From the NCBI GenBank assembly GCA_025994075.1, contig JAMQGV010000037.1, forward strand, positions 1-64,000: 64,000 nucleotides of DNA, read 5' to 3'. Under the pieces are notes generated by a model. It did no database searches, had not been told where the DNA came from, and saw only the letters and a program-made list of their open reading frames with translations. Within the stretch, counting starts at the first letter, position 1. Each line of letters opens with the position of its first letter. The DNA is from Vicinamibacteria bacterium (lineage in GTDB: Bacteria > Acidobacteriota > Vicinamibacteria > Fen-336). Below are positions 27,250-35,349 of the stretch, in pieces. Both the position numbers and the translations under genes were made by a program.

Positions 27250-28116
27250 CTATTCGGGGCGATCCGCGAGGCGGGCCTCGAGCCAGCCGGCCGCGTCCAG
27301 CCAGAGCGGCTCGCGGTTCCGCTCGCGGAAGAAGCCCCAGTGCCCGATCGGGCGGCCCAGCTCGCGCGGGTGCAGGTGGACGTGCTCGCGCTCCGCCGCG
27401 GCGTAGAGCTCGAGCAGGCCGTCGACCGCCTCCGCCGGCGCGAAGCCGTCGTCGGCGAAGGAGCAGGCGCGCAGCGGGCACGCGAGCCGCGCGTAACCTC
27501 CCGCCAGCGCGCCCCCTTCGTCGTCCGCGACGTAGCGCGGCAGCCGCCCCCAGCGCGCCCACTCGCGGGCGACGCCCGCGGGCAGGTCCTGGGCGGCGCC
27601 CAGCAGGCGCCCGGGGAAGAAGCCGAAGGTTGCGCAGGCGGCGGGGATCGCCAGGTGCCACAGCGCCCACAGGCCGACGCGGCGGACGCCGCGCCAGTGG
27701 CCCCACCAGCCGCTCTGGGCCGCGACCAGCAGCGCGGCGCGCAGCCGCGGCGCGGACGGCATCAGTCCCAGCGCCTGGCCGCCGAAGCTGTGGCCGACGA
27801 CGGCGACGCGCGGCGTCCGCGCCAGCATCCACTGCAACGCGGCCTCGGCGTCCTGCTGGCCCCAGTCGCGCATCCGCGCGGGGTGGCCGACGAGCGAACG
27901 CGGCCGCGATCCGCCGATGCCGCGGTAGTCGTAGGTCAGCACGAGCAGGCCGCGCGAGGCGAGGAAGGCCGCGAAGGGTGCGTACCAGGCGCGGAGCACG
28001 CCGGTCGCGGAGTTGATCAGCACGCCGCCCCGTGGCTCCCGCTGGGGCTCCCAGGCCGTCGCGGCGAGGGTCACGCCGTCGGCGGCGCGCACCGTCAGCT
28101 CGCGCGGGGTCACCAT
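27250..28116 (-). CDS. Alpha/beta hydrolase
   Basis: 288 residues, cytoplasmic (no signal). Alpha/beta-hydrolase features: VLTYDYRGIGGSRP (oxyanion region), the nucleophile elbow VAVVGHSFGGQALG with Ser, a later Asp in CSFADDGFAPAEA and a C-terminal His in RPIGHWGFFRER, arranged as in the serine aminopeptidase/UCP037442-like hydrolases. Substrate unknown; esterase or lipase-like activity is possible. The start is ATG 28116 or the next codon GTG 28113; with GTG the overlap with the upstream glycosyltransferase stop would be the GTGA form used elsewhere in the window. Probably cotranscribed with that gene. Confidence 0.85.
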   Translation of the reverse strand: MVTPRELTVRAADGVTLAATAWEPQREPRGGVLINSATGVLRAWYAPFAAFLASRGLLVLTYDYRGIGGSRPRSLVGHPARMRDWGQQDAEAALQWMLARTPRVAVVGHSFGGQALGLMPSAPRLRAALLVAAQSGWWGHWRGVRRVGLWALWHLAIPAACATFGFFPGRLLGAAQDLPAGVAREWARWGRLPRYVADDEGGALAGGYARLACPLRACSFADDGFAPAEAVDGLLELYAAAEREHVHLHPRELGRPIGHWGFFRERNREPLWLDAAGWLEARLADRPE

Positions 28117-29327
28117 CCGACCGCCCCGCTCGCGGGCAGCGAGCCCTCGCGCACGCAACCCGCGCGCAGCGCGGCGAGCGGGTAGCGGGTGCGCCGCCAC
28201 TCGATGCCGCCGCGCCAGTGGGCGAGCGCGGCCGAGGCCAGGATCGCCCCCGCCAGCGCCAGCAGCGCGAGCGGCGCCAGCAGCCCCTCGAGGCCGCTGC
28301 CGCGAGCGATCCTCCAGGCCGCGGCGGAGTGGATCGCGGCGGCCAGCGCGCCGACGGCGAGCCCGGCGGCGCGCAGCGCGTCACCCGCGCCGAGGGCCAT
28401 GGCGGCGAGCGGCGCCGTCGCCATCGCGAGCAGCAGGGCCGTTCCGGCCAGCGCCTGGGCCCAGCTCCACTCCGCCCCGGCGAACGTGTTCTTGAGCAGC
28501 CCGCGCCACGACCCGCGGAAGCCCTCGTTCCAGCGCACGCGGACCAGGCCGCCGGAGTCGAGCGCGGCCTGGCGGTGGCCGAGCCGGCGCAGCAGGTAGC
28601 CGAGCCGCACGTCGTCGACCACCTCGAGCCGCAGCCGCTCGTGGCCGCCGATCGCGCGCCAGGCCTCGGCCCGCACGAGGTTGAAGGCGCCCACCCCCAC
28701 GTAGCCGCGGCCGCCGGCGCGGCGCAGCGTCCAGGTGCGCAACTTGGGCAGCAGCAGCAGGCCGAAGGTGCTGACGAACGCGCGCTCGACGAAACCCGGC
28801 GCCAGCATGTGCGGGAAGGCGACGACGTGGTCGAGGCGGTGGGCCTCGGCCCAGGCGACCGCGCGCTTCAGCACGTCGGGATCGAACAGGATGTCGCCGT
28901 CGGTGAACAGCAGGTACGACGCGTCGGCGCCCTGCGCGCCGACGTGCTGGGCGTGGCACTTGCCGAGCCAGCCCGCGGGCAGCTCGCGCACGTGGACGGG
29001 CCGCAGCCGCGGGTCCTCGCCGGCCAGCCGGTCGAGGATCGCGCCGGTCCGGTCGGCCGAGCGGTCGTCGACGGCGATCACCTCGAGCGCCGGGTAGTCC
29101 TGGGCCAGCAGCGAGCGCATCGCCGCCTCGATCCCGCGCTCCTCGTCGCGCGCCGCGACGATCACCGCCAGCGACGGGAACGCCCCCTCGTGCACCGCCG
29201 GCACGCGTCTCAGGTCAGGGAGCGTCGCGCGGGTCAGCAGGGCGGAGACGAGCAGGCCGAGGTAGCCCGCGGCCGCCAGGCCCAGGCCGGCCCACAGCAG
29301 GGTTTCCAACACGCCCCATTGTCGCAA
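28110..29327 (-). CDS. Membrane glycosyltransferase family 2 (HpnB-like)
   Basis: 405 residues. One N-terminal helix (about 8-31) anchors a GT2 domain: LAVIVAARDEERGIEAAM, VIAVDDRSADRT, ELPAGWLGKCHAQH, LLFTDGDILFDPDVL (DxD-type site) and VDDVRLGYLLRR. Three or four helices follow at about 285-385. This is the layout of hopene-associated (HpnB) and carotenoid glycosyltransferases, so a lipid acceptor is likely but not proven; no hopanoid genes are in the window. The start is TTG 29327 or GTG 29312, neither with a strong ribosome site. The gene is divergent from the NUDIX gene by 28 bases and overlaps the following hydrolase. Confidence 0.83.
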   Translation of the reverse strand: MRQWGVLETLLWAGLGLAAAGYLGLLVSALLTRATLPDLRRVPAVHEGAFPSLAVIVAARDEERGIEAAMRSLLAQDYPALEVIAVDDRSADRTGAILDRLAGEDPRLRPVHVRELPAGWLGKCHAQHVGAQGADASYLLFTDGDILFDPDVLKRAVAWAEAHRLDHVVAFPHMLAPGFVERAFVSTFGLLLLPKLRTWTLRRAGGRGYVGVGAFNLVRAEAWRAIGGHERLRLEVVDDVRLGYLLRRLGHRQAALDSGGLVRVRWNEGFRGSWRGLLKNTFAGAEWSWAQALAGTALLLAMATAPLAAMALGAGDALRAAGLAVGALAAAIHSAAAWRIARGSGLEGLLAPLALLALAGAILASAALAHWRGGIEWRRTRYPLAALRAGCVREGSLPASGAVGW

Positions 29328-29343
29328 ACGCCCCGCATCCTGC

Positions 29344-29349
29344 TAGCCT
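29344..29349 (+). promoter_or_regulatory. Possible leaderless -10 (TAGCCT) for the NUDIX gene
   Basis: TAGCCT ends six bases before the ATG at 29356. No Shine-Dalgarno is present. A poor TTGTCG lies 19 bases upstream as the only -35 candidate. Confidence 0.3.
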
Positions 29350-29355
29350 TCGCCC

Positions 29356-29856
29356 ATGCCCCGCCTCGCGCCGGCCTTCCACCGCGAGATCCCCGCGGGC
29401 GACAGCCGCGAGCGCCGGGTCTGCGACCACTGCGCGTTCGTCGACTACGAGAACCCGCGCGTCGTGGTCGGCTGCGTGCCCGAGCACGAGGGGAAGATCC
29501 TGCTGTGCCGGCGCTCGATCGAGCCGCGCCGCGGCTACTGGACGCTGCCCGCGGGCTTCATGGAGACGAACGAGACGACCGCGGAAGGCGCGGCGCGCGA
29601 GGCGGAAGAAGAAGCGCTGGCGCAGGTCGAGATCGGACCGCTGCTGACCCTGTTCGAGGTCCCGCACGTCAGCCAGGTCCACGTCTTCTATCGCGCGACG
29701 CTGCGCGAGCCCCGCTTCGGCGCCGGACACGAGACGCTGGAGGCGCGGCTGTTCACCTGGGACGAGATCCCGTGGGACGAAATCGCGTTCGAGAGCGTGG
29801 CCCACGCGCTGTGGGCCTGGCGCGAGGGCAACGGCCTGGTCCACCGCCTGCCCTGA
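29356..29856 (+). CDS. NUDIX hydrolase with N-terminal zinc ribbon
   Basis: 166 residues. After a short zinc ribbon half (RRVCDHCAFVDYENPRVVVGC, cysteines near 23, 26 and 40) comes the NUDIX box starting at GFMETNE (Gly67, Glu73) and ending REAEEEAL (Arg81, Glu82, Glu85, Glu86). The glycine near the end of the box is replaced by leucine, which is common in the ADP-ribose/NADH-type group. The enzyme should hydrolyse a nucleoside diphosphate linked to another group; the exact substrate is open. Single-gene unit between divergent glycosyltransferase and convergent ferrochelatase genes. Confidence 0.92.
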   Translation: MPRLAPAFHREIPAGDSRERRVCDHCAFVDYENPRVVVGCVPEHEGKILLCRRSIEPRRGYWTLPAGFMETNETTAEGAAREAEEEALAQVEIGPLLTLFEVPHVSQVHVFYRATLREPRFGAGHETLEARLFTWDEIPWDEIAFESVAHALWAWREGNGLVHRLP

Positions 29857-29866
29857 GCGGCGCCCC

Positions 29867-30910
29867 CTAGGCCGTCGGGCGCGGGCGCCCGGCGGGATGC
29901 GCCGGAGCCGGGCAGCAGTCGAGAGCGCAGACGTCGGGCCGCGGCCCCGACCCCAGGGCGAGCCGCGGCGCCCCCTCGGTGCGCTCGCGGATCAGCTCGA
30001 CGACCAGGGCGACGAACTCGGGGTGCACGCCCGGCGTCGCCGCCCGCACCAGCTCGAGGCCCAGCGAGCGCGCGGTCTGCTGCGCCTGGGTGTCGAGGTC
30101 GTAGACGACCTCCATGTGGTCGGAGACGAAGCCGAGCGGCGACAGCACGACGTCGCGGGCGCCGGCGGCGGAGAGCGCCTTCAGGTGCTCGTTGACGTCG
30201 GGTTCGAGCCACGGCTGCGAGGGCGGGCCCGAGCGCGACTGGAAGCACAGCGTCCACTCGTCGCGGCCCAGCTCACGGGCGACCAGCGCCGCGGTCTCGC
30301 GCAGTTGTGCCTCGTAGGGGCTCGTCGTCGCCATCGACAGCGGCACGCTGTGGGCGGAGAACACGAGACGCGCCCGCGCGGCCCGCTCCGGCGGCAGCTT
30401 CGCGAACGCCTCGCGCAGCCGCGCGACGAGCGCCGCCACGAAGCGCGGGTGGTCGTGGAAGATCCGCAGCTTGTCGACCTCGGGGCAGCCCGCGCCCACC
30501 TCCGCGCTGGCCTTCGCGAGGTCCTCGCGGTACTGGCGGCAGCCCGAGTAGGAGGAGAAGGCGGAGGTCACGAAGCAGAGCGCGCGGCGCACGCCGTCGT
30601 CGCGCATGCGGCGCAGCTCGTCGGCCAGGTACGGCGCCCAGTTGCGGTTGCCCCAGTACAGCGGCAGCTCGATCCCGGCCGCGGCGAGCGCCGGGCGCAG
30701 CGCGGCGAGCAGCGCGCGGTTCTGGTCGTTGATCGGGCTGCGGCCGCCGAACAGCTCGTAGTTCTGCGCGACCTCGAGCAGCCGCTCGCGCGGGACGTTG
30801 CGGCCGCGCACGACGTTCTCGAGGAAGGGCATCACGTCCGCCGGACCCTCGGGCCCGCCGAAGGAGAGCAGCAGCAGCGCGTCGAACCCCCCGTGGCTCA
30901 TCGCACCCAT
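29867..30910 (-). CDS. hemH: Ferrochelatase
   Basis: 347 residues. Inserts ferrous iron into protoporphyrin (or coproporphyrin) as the last step of heme synthesis. Markers: ALLLLSFGGPEGPADVMPFL at the N terminus, LYWGNRNWAPYL, FVTSAFSSYSGCRQYREDL, the signature LVFSAHSVPLSMA with the metal-binding His, CFQSRSGPPSQPWLEPD and LSPLGFVSDHMEVVYDLD with the conserved Glu. The C-terminal tail DVCALDCCPAP holds three cysteines, which could belong to an iron-sulfur site as in some bacterial ferrochelatases. Start ATG 30910 or 30901 (MGAM). No other heme genes are nearby; the globin module at 20.7 kb would be a user of heme. Confidence 0.96.
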   Translation of the reverse strand: MGAMSHGGFDALLLLSFGGPEGPADVMPFLENVVRGRNVPRERLLEVAQNYELFGGRSPINDQNRALLAALRPALAAAGIELPLYWGNRNWAPYLADELRRMRDDGVRRALCFVTSAFSSYSGCRQYREDLAKASAEVGAGCPEVDKLRIFHDHPRFVAALVARLREAFAKLPPERAARARLVFSAHSVPLSMATTSPYEAQLRETAALVARELGRDEWTLCFQSRSGPPSQPWLEPDVNEHLKALSAAGARDVVLSPLGFVSDHMEVVYDLDTQAQQTARSLGLELVRAATPGVHPEFVALVVELIRERTEGAPRLALGSGPRPDVCALDCCPAPAHPAGRPRPTA

Positions 30911-30961
30911 GCTACCCGCGCTAGACTCGCCGGCAATGCGGCGGCACCCGGAGCGACACCC

Positions 30962-32101
30962 ATGATCCCCGCGCGGTGGCTGCGCACCGCGGACGACCTG
31001 CGCAGCTTCGTCGCCTCGCTCGACGGCGTGCGCCGGCTCGGCCTCGACAGCGAGGCCGACGGGCTCCACCACTACGCCGGCCGCACGTGTCTCGTGCAGC
31101 TCGCCACCGACCGCGGCGACGCGGTGCTGATCGACCCGATCGCGGTGCCCGACCTCTCGCCGCTCGCGCCGGTGCTGGGCGACCCCGGCGTGCGCAAGGT
31201 GCTGCACGGCGCCGACCACGACGTGACGACGCTCAAGCGCGACTTCGGGTTCGCCTTTCCCAACATGGGCGACACCATGCTGGCGGCCCGCTTCCTGGGC
31301 CGCACCGAGATCGGCCTGCTCGCCTGCGTGCGCGACGAGCTGGGCGCGACGCTGTCGAAGGCCCACCAGAAGGACGACTGGTCGGCGCGCCCGCTGCGCC
31401 CCGAGCAGGAGCAGTACGCGCTCAAGGACGTGGTCCACCTGCTCGATCTCGAGGACCGCTTCGCGGCGCGGCTGCGCGAGCTCGGCCGCCACGAGTGGTG
31501 GGTCGAGGAGAGCGAAGCGGTGGCGGCGCTGCCGCCGGCGCGGCGCGGGCCCGAGCCGGACGCCTGGATGCGGATCAAGGGCGCGGGCCGGCTGCCGCCG
31601 CGGGCGCTGGCCGTGCTGCGCGAGGCCTGGGCCTGGCGCGAGGATCTGGCCCGCCGCCGCGACGTGCCGACCTTCAAGATCGTCGGCAACGAGCTGCTGC
31701 TCGAGCTGGCCCAGGCGCCGCCGCGGAGCCGCGACGAGCTGCGCCGGCACCGCGGCGTGCTGCCGCGGCTGCAGGCGGAGGTGCCGGCGCTGCTGGCCGG
31801 CGTCGAGCGGGCGCTGGCGCTGCCCGAGGCCGAGCTGCCGCGCTTCCCGCGCCCGCCGCGGGTGGTGGTGTCCGAGGCGACCGAGCGCCGGATCGACGCG
31901 CTGCGCGCGTGGCGGCAGCAGCGCTCGGCCGAGCTGGGGCTGCCCGACGTCTCGGTGCTGCTGCCGCAGCGGCTGCTGGAGAAGGTGGCCGAGGCGAATC
32001 CGGCGGACGCCCGCGGCCTGGAGGCGGTCGAGGGCCTGCGCCGCTGGCGGGTCGACTCCTTCGGCGACGAGCTGCTGGCTGCGCTGCGAAGCGCGCCGTG
32101 A
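30962..32101 (+). CDS. rnd: Ribonuclease D
   Basis: 379 residues. 3'-5' exoribonuclease that trims tRNA precursors. The DEDDy exonuclease motifs are intact: RLGLDSEADGLHHYAG (DxE), KVLHGADHDVTTLKRDFG, and LRPEQEQYALKDVVHLLDL (YxxxD). HRDC-type helical domains follow (about 205-375), as in E. coli RNase D. Divergent from hemH with a 51-base gap containing TAGACT (30922-30927), a possible -10. The stop overlaps the kinase start as GTGA, so rnd and the kinase are translated from one message even though their jobs seem unrelated. Confidence 0.92.
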   Translation: MIPARWLRTADDLRSFVASLDGVRRLGLDSEADGLHHYAGRTCLVQLATDRGDAVLIDPIAVPDLSPLAPVLGDPGVRKVLHGADHDVTTLKRDFGFAFPNMGDTMLAARFLGRTEIGLLACVRDELGATLSKAHQKDDWSARPLRPEQEQYALKDVVHLLDLEDRFAARLRELGRHEWWVEESEAVAALPPARRGPEPDAWMRIKGAGRLPPRALAVLREAWAWREDLARRRDVPTFKIVGNELLLELAQAPPRSRDELRRHRGVLPRLQAEVPALLAGVERALALPEAELPRFPRPPRVVVSEATERRIDALRAWRQQRSAELGLPDVSVLLPQRLLEKVAEANPADARGLEAVEGLRRWRVDSFGDELLAALRSAP

Positions 32102-34221
32102 GCGAGACCCCGCGGCCGCTGCCTCGCGCGCTCGGCAAGTACGAGCTGCGGGCGGTGCTCGGCAGCGGGGCGATGGGCACGGTCTACGCGGCCCACGACC
32201 AGAGCCTCGACCGCACGGTCGCGCTCAAGCTGCTGTCGCCCGCGCTGCTCGGCCGCGCCGACGCGATCGCGCGCTTCGAGCGCGAGGCGCGCGCGGCCGC
32301 CCGCCTGACCCACCCGGGGATCGTCACCGTCTACGAGCTCGGCCACGGCGACGAGGGACCGTTCATCGCGATGGAGCTGCTCGACGGCGTCGACCTCGCC
32401 GCGGCGATCGCCGAGCGGCGGCTTCAGCCCGGGCTGCGGCTGCGGCTGATGGTCGACGTCTGCCGCGCCCTCGACTTCGCCCACAAGCGCGGCGTGATCC
32501 ACCGCGACGTCAAGCCGGCCAACATCCGGCTGACGGCGGACGGCTCCGTGAAGCTCGTCGATTTCGGCATCGCCCGGCTGCGCGACTCGCACCTGACGCA
32601 GACCGGAATCGTGCTCGGCACCCCGCAGTACATGAGCCCCGAGGTGCTGCGCGGCGCCGCCGTCGACCTGCGCGCGGACATGTGGGCGGCCGGCGTCGTG
32701 CTCCACGAGCTGCTGGTCGGGCGCTGCCCGTTCGAGGCCGACTCGGTCGCCTCGCTCGCCTACAAGATCGTTCACGAGCCGTTCGTGCCGCCGCCGCTCT
32801 CGGCCCTCGAGGCCCCGCGCGAGGTGGCCGACGTGATCGAGCGGGCGCTGCGCAAGGCACCGGAGCAGCGCTTCCTCGACATGGCCGAGATGGCGTCGGC
32901 GCTGGCCCTGGCGGCACGACTCTCGGCGCCCGTGGAGCCGGCGCTGGCCCCGGCCGACCGCGCGGCGCAGGCGCGGCAGGCGCTGGACGACGCGCGGCGG
33001 AAGGTGGCCGCTGGCGCTCTCGACGGCGCGCTGGCTGCGGCGCGGCGCGCGCAGGCGCTCGACGCCGGGTTGTCCGAGGCGGCGGCGCTCGTCGGCCAGA
33101 TCGAGGAGCTGATGGACGCGGCCCCCACGGTGCGCGTCGCGGCGTCACCCGTTCCCGCCTCGCCGCCGCCAGCGAACTCCCCGGCGGCCGCTCGCGCGGC
33201 CGCGCCACGACCGCCGGCTCCCCCACCGCTGCCGGACCAGCCGGCGCACGCCGCGCCGGTGGCTCGCCCGCCTGCCCCTCGGCCCCCGTCTGCGGACGAG
33301 CCCGCGCGGCCGCGCCAGGCGAGCGCGCTGCGCGAGGCGGTCGTCTTCGGCGAAGCTCCCGGCAGCCACGGCGCCCTGCTCGCTTCCGACGGCGAACGGC
33401 TGGTGCTGGCAGGCGCCGACGGCGCGCTGCGGGTGTGGAGCCTCGCGCGCCGCGAACGACTGCTGACGCTGCGCACCGAGATGCACCGGCGCACCAGCCG
33501 CGAGGCGATCGCGGTCGCGCTGGCGATCTCCGCCGACGGCCGCTGGCTGGCCTCGGGCCACGTCGACGGCGCGGTCCGGCTGTGGGACCTCGAGGGCGGC
33601 GCCGAGCTGGCGTGCCGGCTGCGCCACGACGCCTCGGTACCCGCGCTCGCCTTCTCGCCGGACGGCGCGACGCTGGCCTCGGGCGGGCTCGACGCCACGC
33701 TCAAGCTGTGGGACCTCGAGGGGGCCCGCGCGGGCGACGCGCGCCGCGAACTGCTGCGGCAGCCGGCGCCGGTGACGGCGATCGCGTGGGTCGGCGACGA
33801 ACTGGTCACGGGCCATGCGAACCGCGTGCTGCGGGTGCTCGACGGCGGCTCTCGGCGGCTGCTCGCCACCCTGCGCGGGCCGGAAGGCGCGATCGCCCAC
33901 ATCGCCGCGGACCCGCGCGCGCACTGGATCGCGGTCGCCAGCCAGGACCGCGACGTCACCGTGTTCGACCTCGAGCGCCGCGCGCCCGTCGCCCGGCTCG
34001 GGCTGCCGCGGCGCCCGGCCTCCGGCCTCGCCCTCGCGGACGGACTGCTGGCGATCGCGAACCTCGAGCACGGCGTGCCGCTGTGGGACCTGCGGGCGGC
34101 GCCGCCATCGTCGACGACGGCGTGGGCCGGAGCGGGCGAGTCCTGCGTCGCGGTGGCGCTGCCGCCGCGCGGTCTGGCCGCTGTGCTGCAGGACGGTCGC
34201 GTGCGGCTGTTCACGGCCTGA
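32098..34221 (+). CDS. Ser/Thr protein kinase with C-terminal WD40 propeller
   Basis: 707 residues from a GTG overlapping the rnd stop. Hanks kinase at about 15-275: GSGAMGTVYAAHD, Lys44 in VALKLLS, HRDVKPANI (Asp137), DFGIAR (Asp155), GTPQYMSPEVL. A helical segment (about 285-345) and a long Pro/Ala linker follow, then from about 410 a beta-propeller with WD-type repeats (DGALRVWSL, DGAVRLWDLEGG, DATLKLWDLEGA, LRVLDGGS, DVTVFDLERR, GVPLWDLRA). No membrane segment is present, so this is a cytoplasmic kinase whose propeller probably binds partners or substrates. The kinase catalytic residues are complete. Confidence 0.92.
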   Translation: MSETPRPLPRALGKYELRAVLGSGAMGTVYAAHDQSLDRTVALKLLSPALLGRADAIARFEREARAAARLTHPGIVTVYELGHGDEGPFIAMELLDGVDLAAAIAERRLQPGLRLRLMVDVCRALDFAHKRGVIHRDVKPANIRLTADGSVKLVDFGIARLRDSHLTQTGIVLGTPQYMSPEVLRGAAVDLRADMWAAGVVLHELLVGRCPFEADSVASLAYKIVHEPFVPPPLSALEAPREVADVIERALRKAPEQRFLDMAEMASALALAARLSAPVEPALAPADRAAQARQALDDARRKVAAGALDGALAAARRAQALDAGLSEAAALVGQIEELMDAAPTVRVAASPVPASPPPANSPAAARAAAPRPPAPPPLPDQPAHAAPVARPPAPRPPSADEPARPRQASALREAVVFGEAPGSHGALLASDGERLVLAGADGALRVWSLARRERLLTLRTEMHRRTSREAIAVALAISADGRWLASGHVDGAVRLWDLEGGAELACRLRHDASVPALAFSPDGATLASGGLDATLKLWDLEGARAGDARRELLRQPAPVTAIAWVGDELVTGHANRVLRVLDGGSRRLLATLRGPEGAIAHIAADPRAHWIAVASQDRDVTVFDLERRAPVARLGLPRRPASGLALADGLLAIANLEHGVPLWDLRAAPPSSTTAWAGAGESCVAVALPPRGLAAVLQDGRVRLFTA

Positions 34222-34259
34222 GCCCTCCGGCGCGTTCGGCGCGGAACAGGTGTCGGCGC

Positions 34260-34265
34260 TAACAT
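34260..34265 (+). promoter_or_regulatory. Possible leaderless -10 (TAACAT)
   Basis: TAACAT ends six bases before the ATG at 34272 of the deoxyhypusine-synthase-like gene, with no ribosome site. The 50-base gap after the kinase gene holds no -35 of good quality. Confidence 0.35.
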
Positions 34266-34271
34266 TGCGCC

Positions 34272-35336
34272 ATGCATCGCGACTTCCACGACGGGCGCCA
34301 CGACGGGCTGGTCGCCCTGGAGAGCCTCGACCTCGACAAGGTGACGTCGTTCGCCGGCCTGCTGAAGGCGATGTCGCGCACGGCGTTCAGCGGCCGCTCG
34401 CTGGGCGAGGCGCTCGAGGTCACGACCGCGATGGTCAAGGACCCCGACTGCAAGGTGGTCCTCACCCTGTCGGGCGCGATGACGATCGCCAAGATGGGCA
34501 AGGTCATCCAGAAGATGATCGACACCGGCATGGTGCAGGCCGTGGTGTCCACCGGCGCGCTGATGGCGCACGGCATGTCCGAGGCGGTCGGCCTCGTCCA
34601 CTACCGCCACGACCCGCGGATGACGGACGAGGAGCTGTTCGACAAGGGTTACAACCGCGTCTACGACACGCTCGAGATGGAGGCGAACCTCAACTACGTC
34701 GAGGAGTTCACCTCGAAGACGCTGAAGACGCTCGAGGGCGAGAGCGAGTTGTCGTCCGAGCTGATCTGCCGGGCGCTCGGCAAGATGCTCTCCGAGGACC
34801 CCCACGGCCAGGGCGTGCTGCGCAGCGCGTACCTGAAGGGCGTGCCGGTCTACGTGCCCGCCTTCACGGACTCGGAACTGGGCCTCGACCTGTCGACCTG
34901 GGCGATGCGGCTGGCGCTGAAGGGCGAGCAGCCGAAGGACCCGAAGGACGTGTTCGGCTTCCTGCCGCGCTACAACCCGTACCGCGACCTGTCGAGCTTC
35001 GCGCGCTTCGCGCTCGACGCGAAGAAGCTCGGCATCTTCACGATCGGCGGCGGCGTCCCGCGCAACTGGGCGCAGGAAGTCGGCCCCTACGTCGACATCA
35101 CCAATCACCGCCTCGGCCTCGACCTGGTGCCGCCGCGTTACACCTACGCGGTGCGCATCTGCCCGGAGCCCGTCCACTGGGGCGGGCTGTCGGGCTGCAC
35201 GTACTCCGAGGGCGTGAGCTGGGGCAAGTTCGTGCCGCCCGCGGAGGGGGGCCGCTTCGCCGAGGTCTTCGCCGACGCGACCACGGTGTGGCCGCTGCTG
35301 ATCAAGGGCGCGCTGGAGGAACTGGGCCTCTCCTGA
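34272..35336 (+). CDS. Deoxyhypusine synthase-like protein
   Basis: 354 residues with end-to-end similarity to the deoxyhypusine synthase fold: LTLSGAMTIAKMGKVIQKMI, VSTGALMAHGMSEAVGLVHY, KLGIFTIGGGVPRNWAQ (NAD-binding glycine loop), and GCTYSEGVSWGKF, in which Lys319 matches the lysine that carries the aminobutyl intermediate; VFADATTVWPLL follows as in the family. In eukaryotes and archaea the enzyme modifies eIF5A with spermidine. Bacteria lack eIF5A, and bacterial members are thought to make homospermidine or act on other acceptors. No polyamine gene is adjacent. Cytoplasmic, probably a tetramer. Function beyond aminobutyl transfer is uncertain. Confidence 0.88.
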   Translation: MHRDFHDGRHDGLVALESLDLDKVTSFAGLLKAMSRTAFSGRSLGEALEVTTAMVKDPDCKVVLTLSGAMTIAKMGKVIQKMIDTGMVQAVVSTGALMAHGMSEAVGLVHYRHDPRMTDEELFDKGYNRVYDTLEMEANLNYVEEFTSKTLKTLEGESELSSELICRALGKMLSEDPHGQGVLRSAYLKGVPVYVPAFTDSELGLDLSTWAMRLALKGEQPKDPKDVFGFLPRYNPYRDLSSFARFALDAKKLGIFTIGGGVPRNWAQEVGPYVDITNHRLGLDLVPPRYTYAVRICPEPVHWGGLSGCTYSEGVSWGKFVPPAEGGRFAEVFADATTVWPLLIKGALEELGLS

Positions 35337-35349
35337 GGCCCGCGACGTC

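Noticed and set aside
24052..28384. Two overlapping frames of about 1375 codons on opposite strands across the GT2, VCBS and hydrolase genes
   Set aside because: Compositional shadows; VCBS repeats make long periodic open frames on the other strand.
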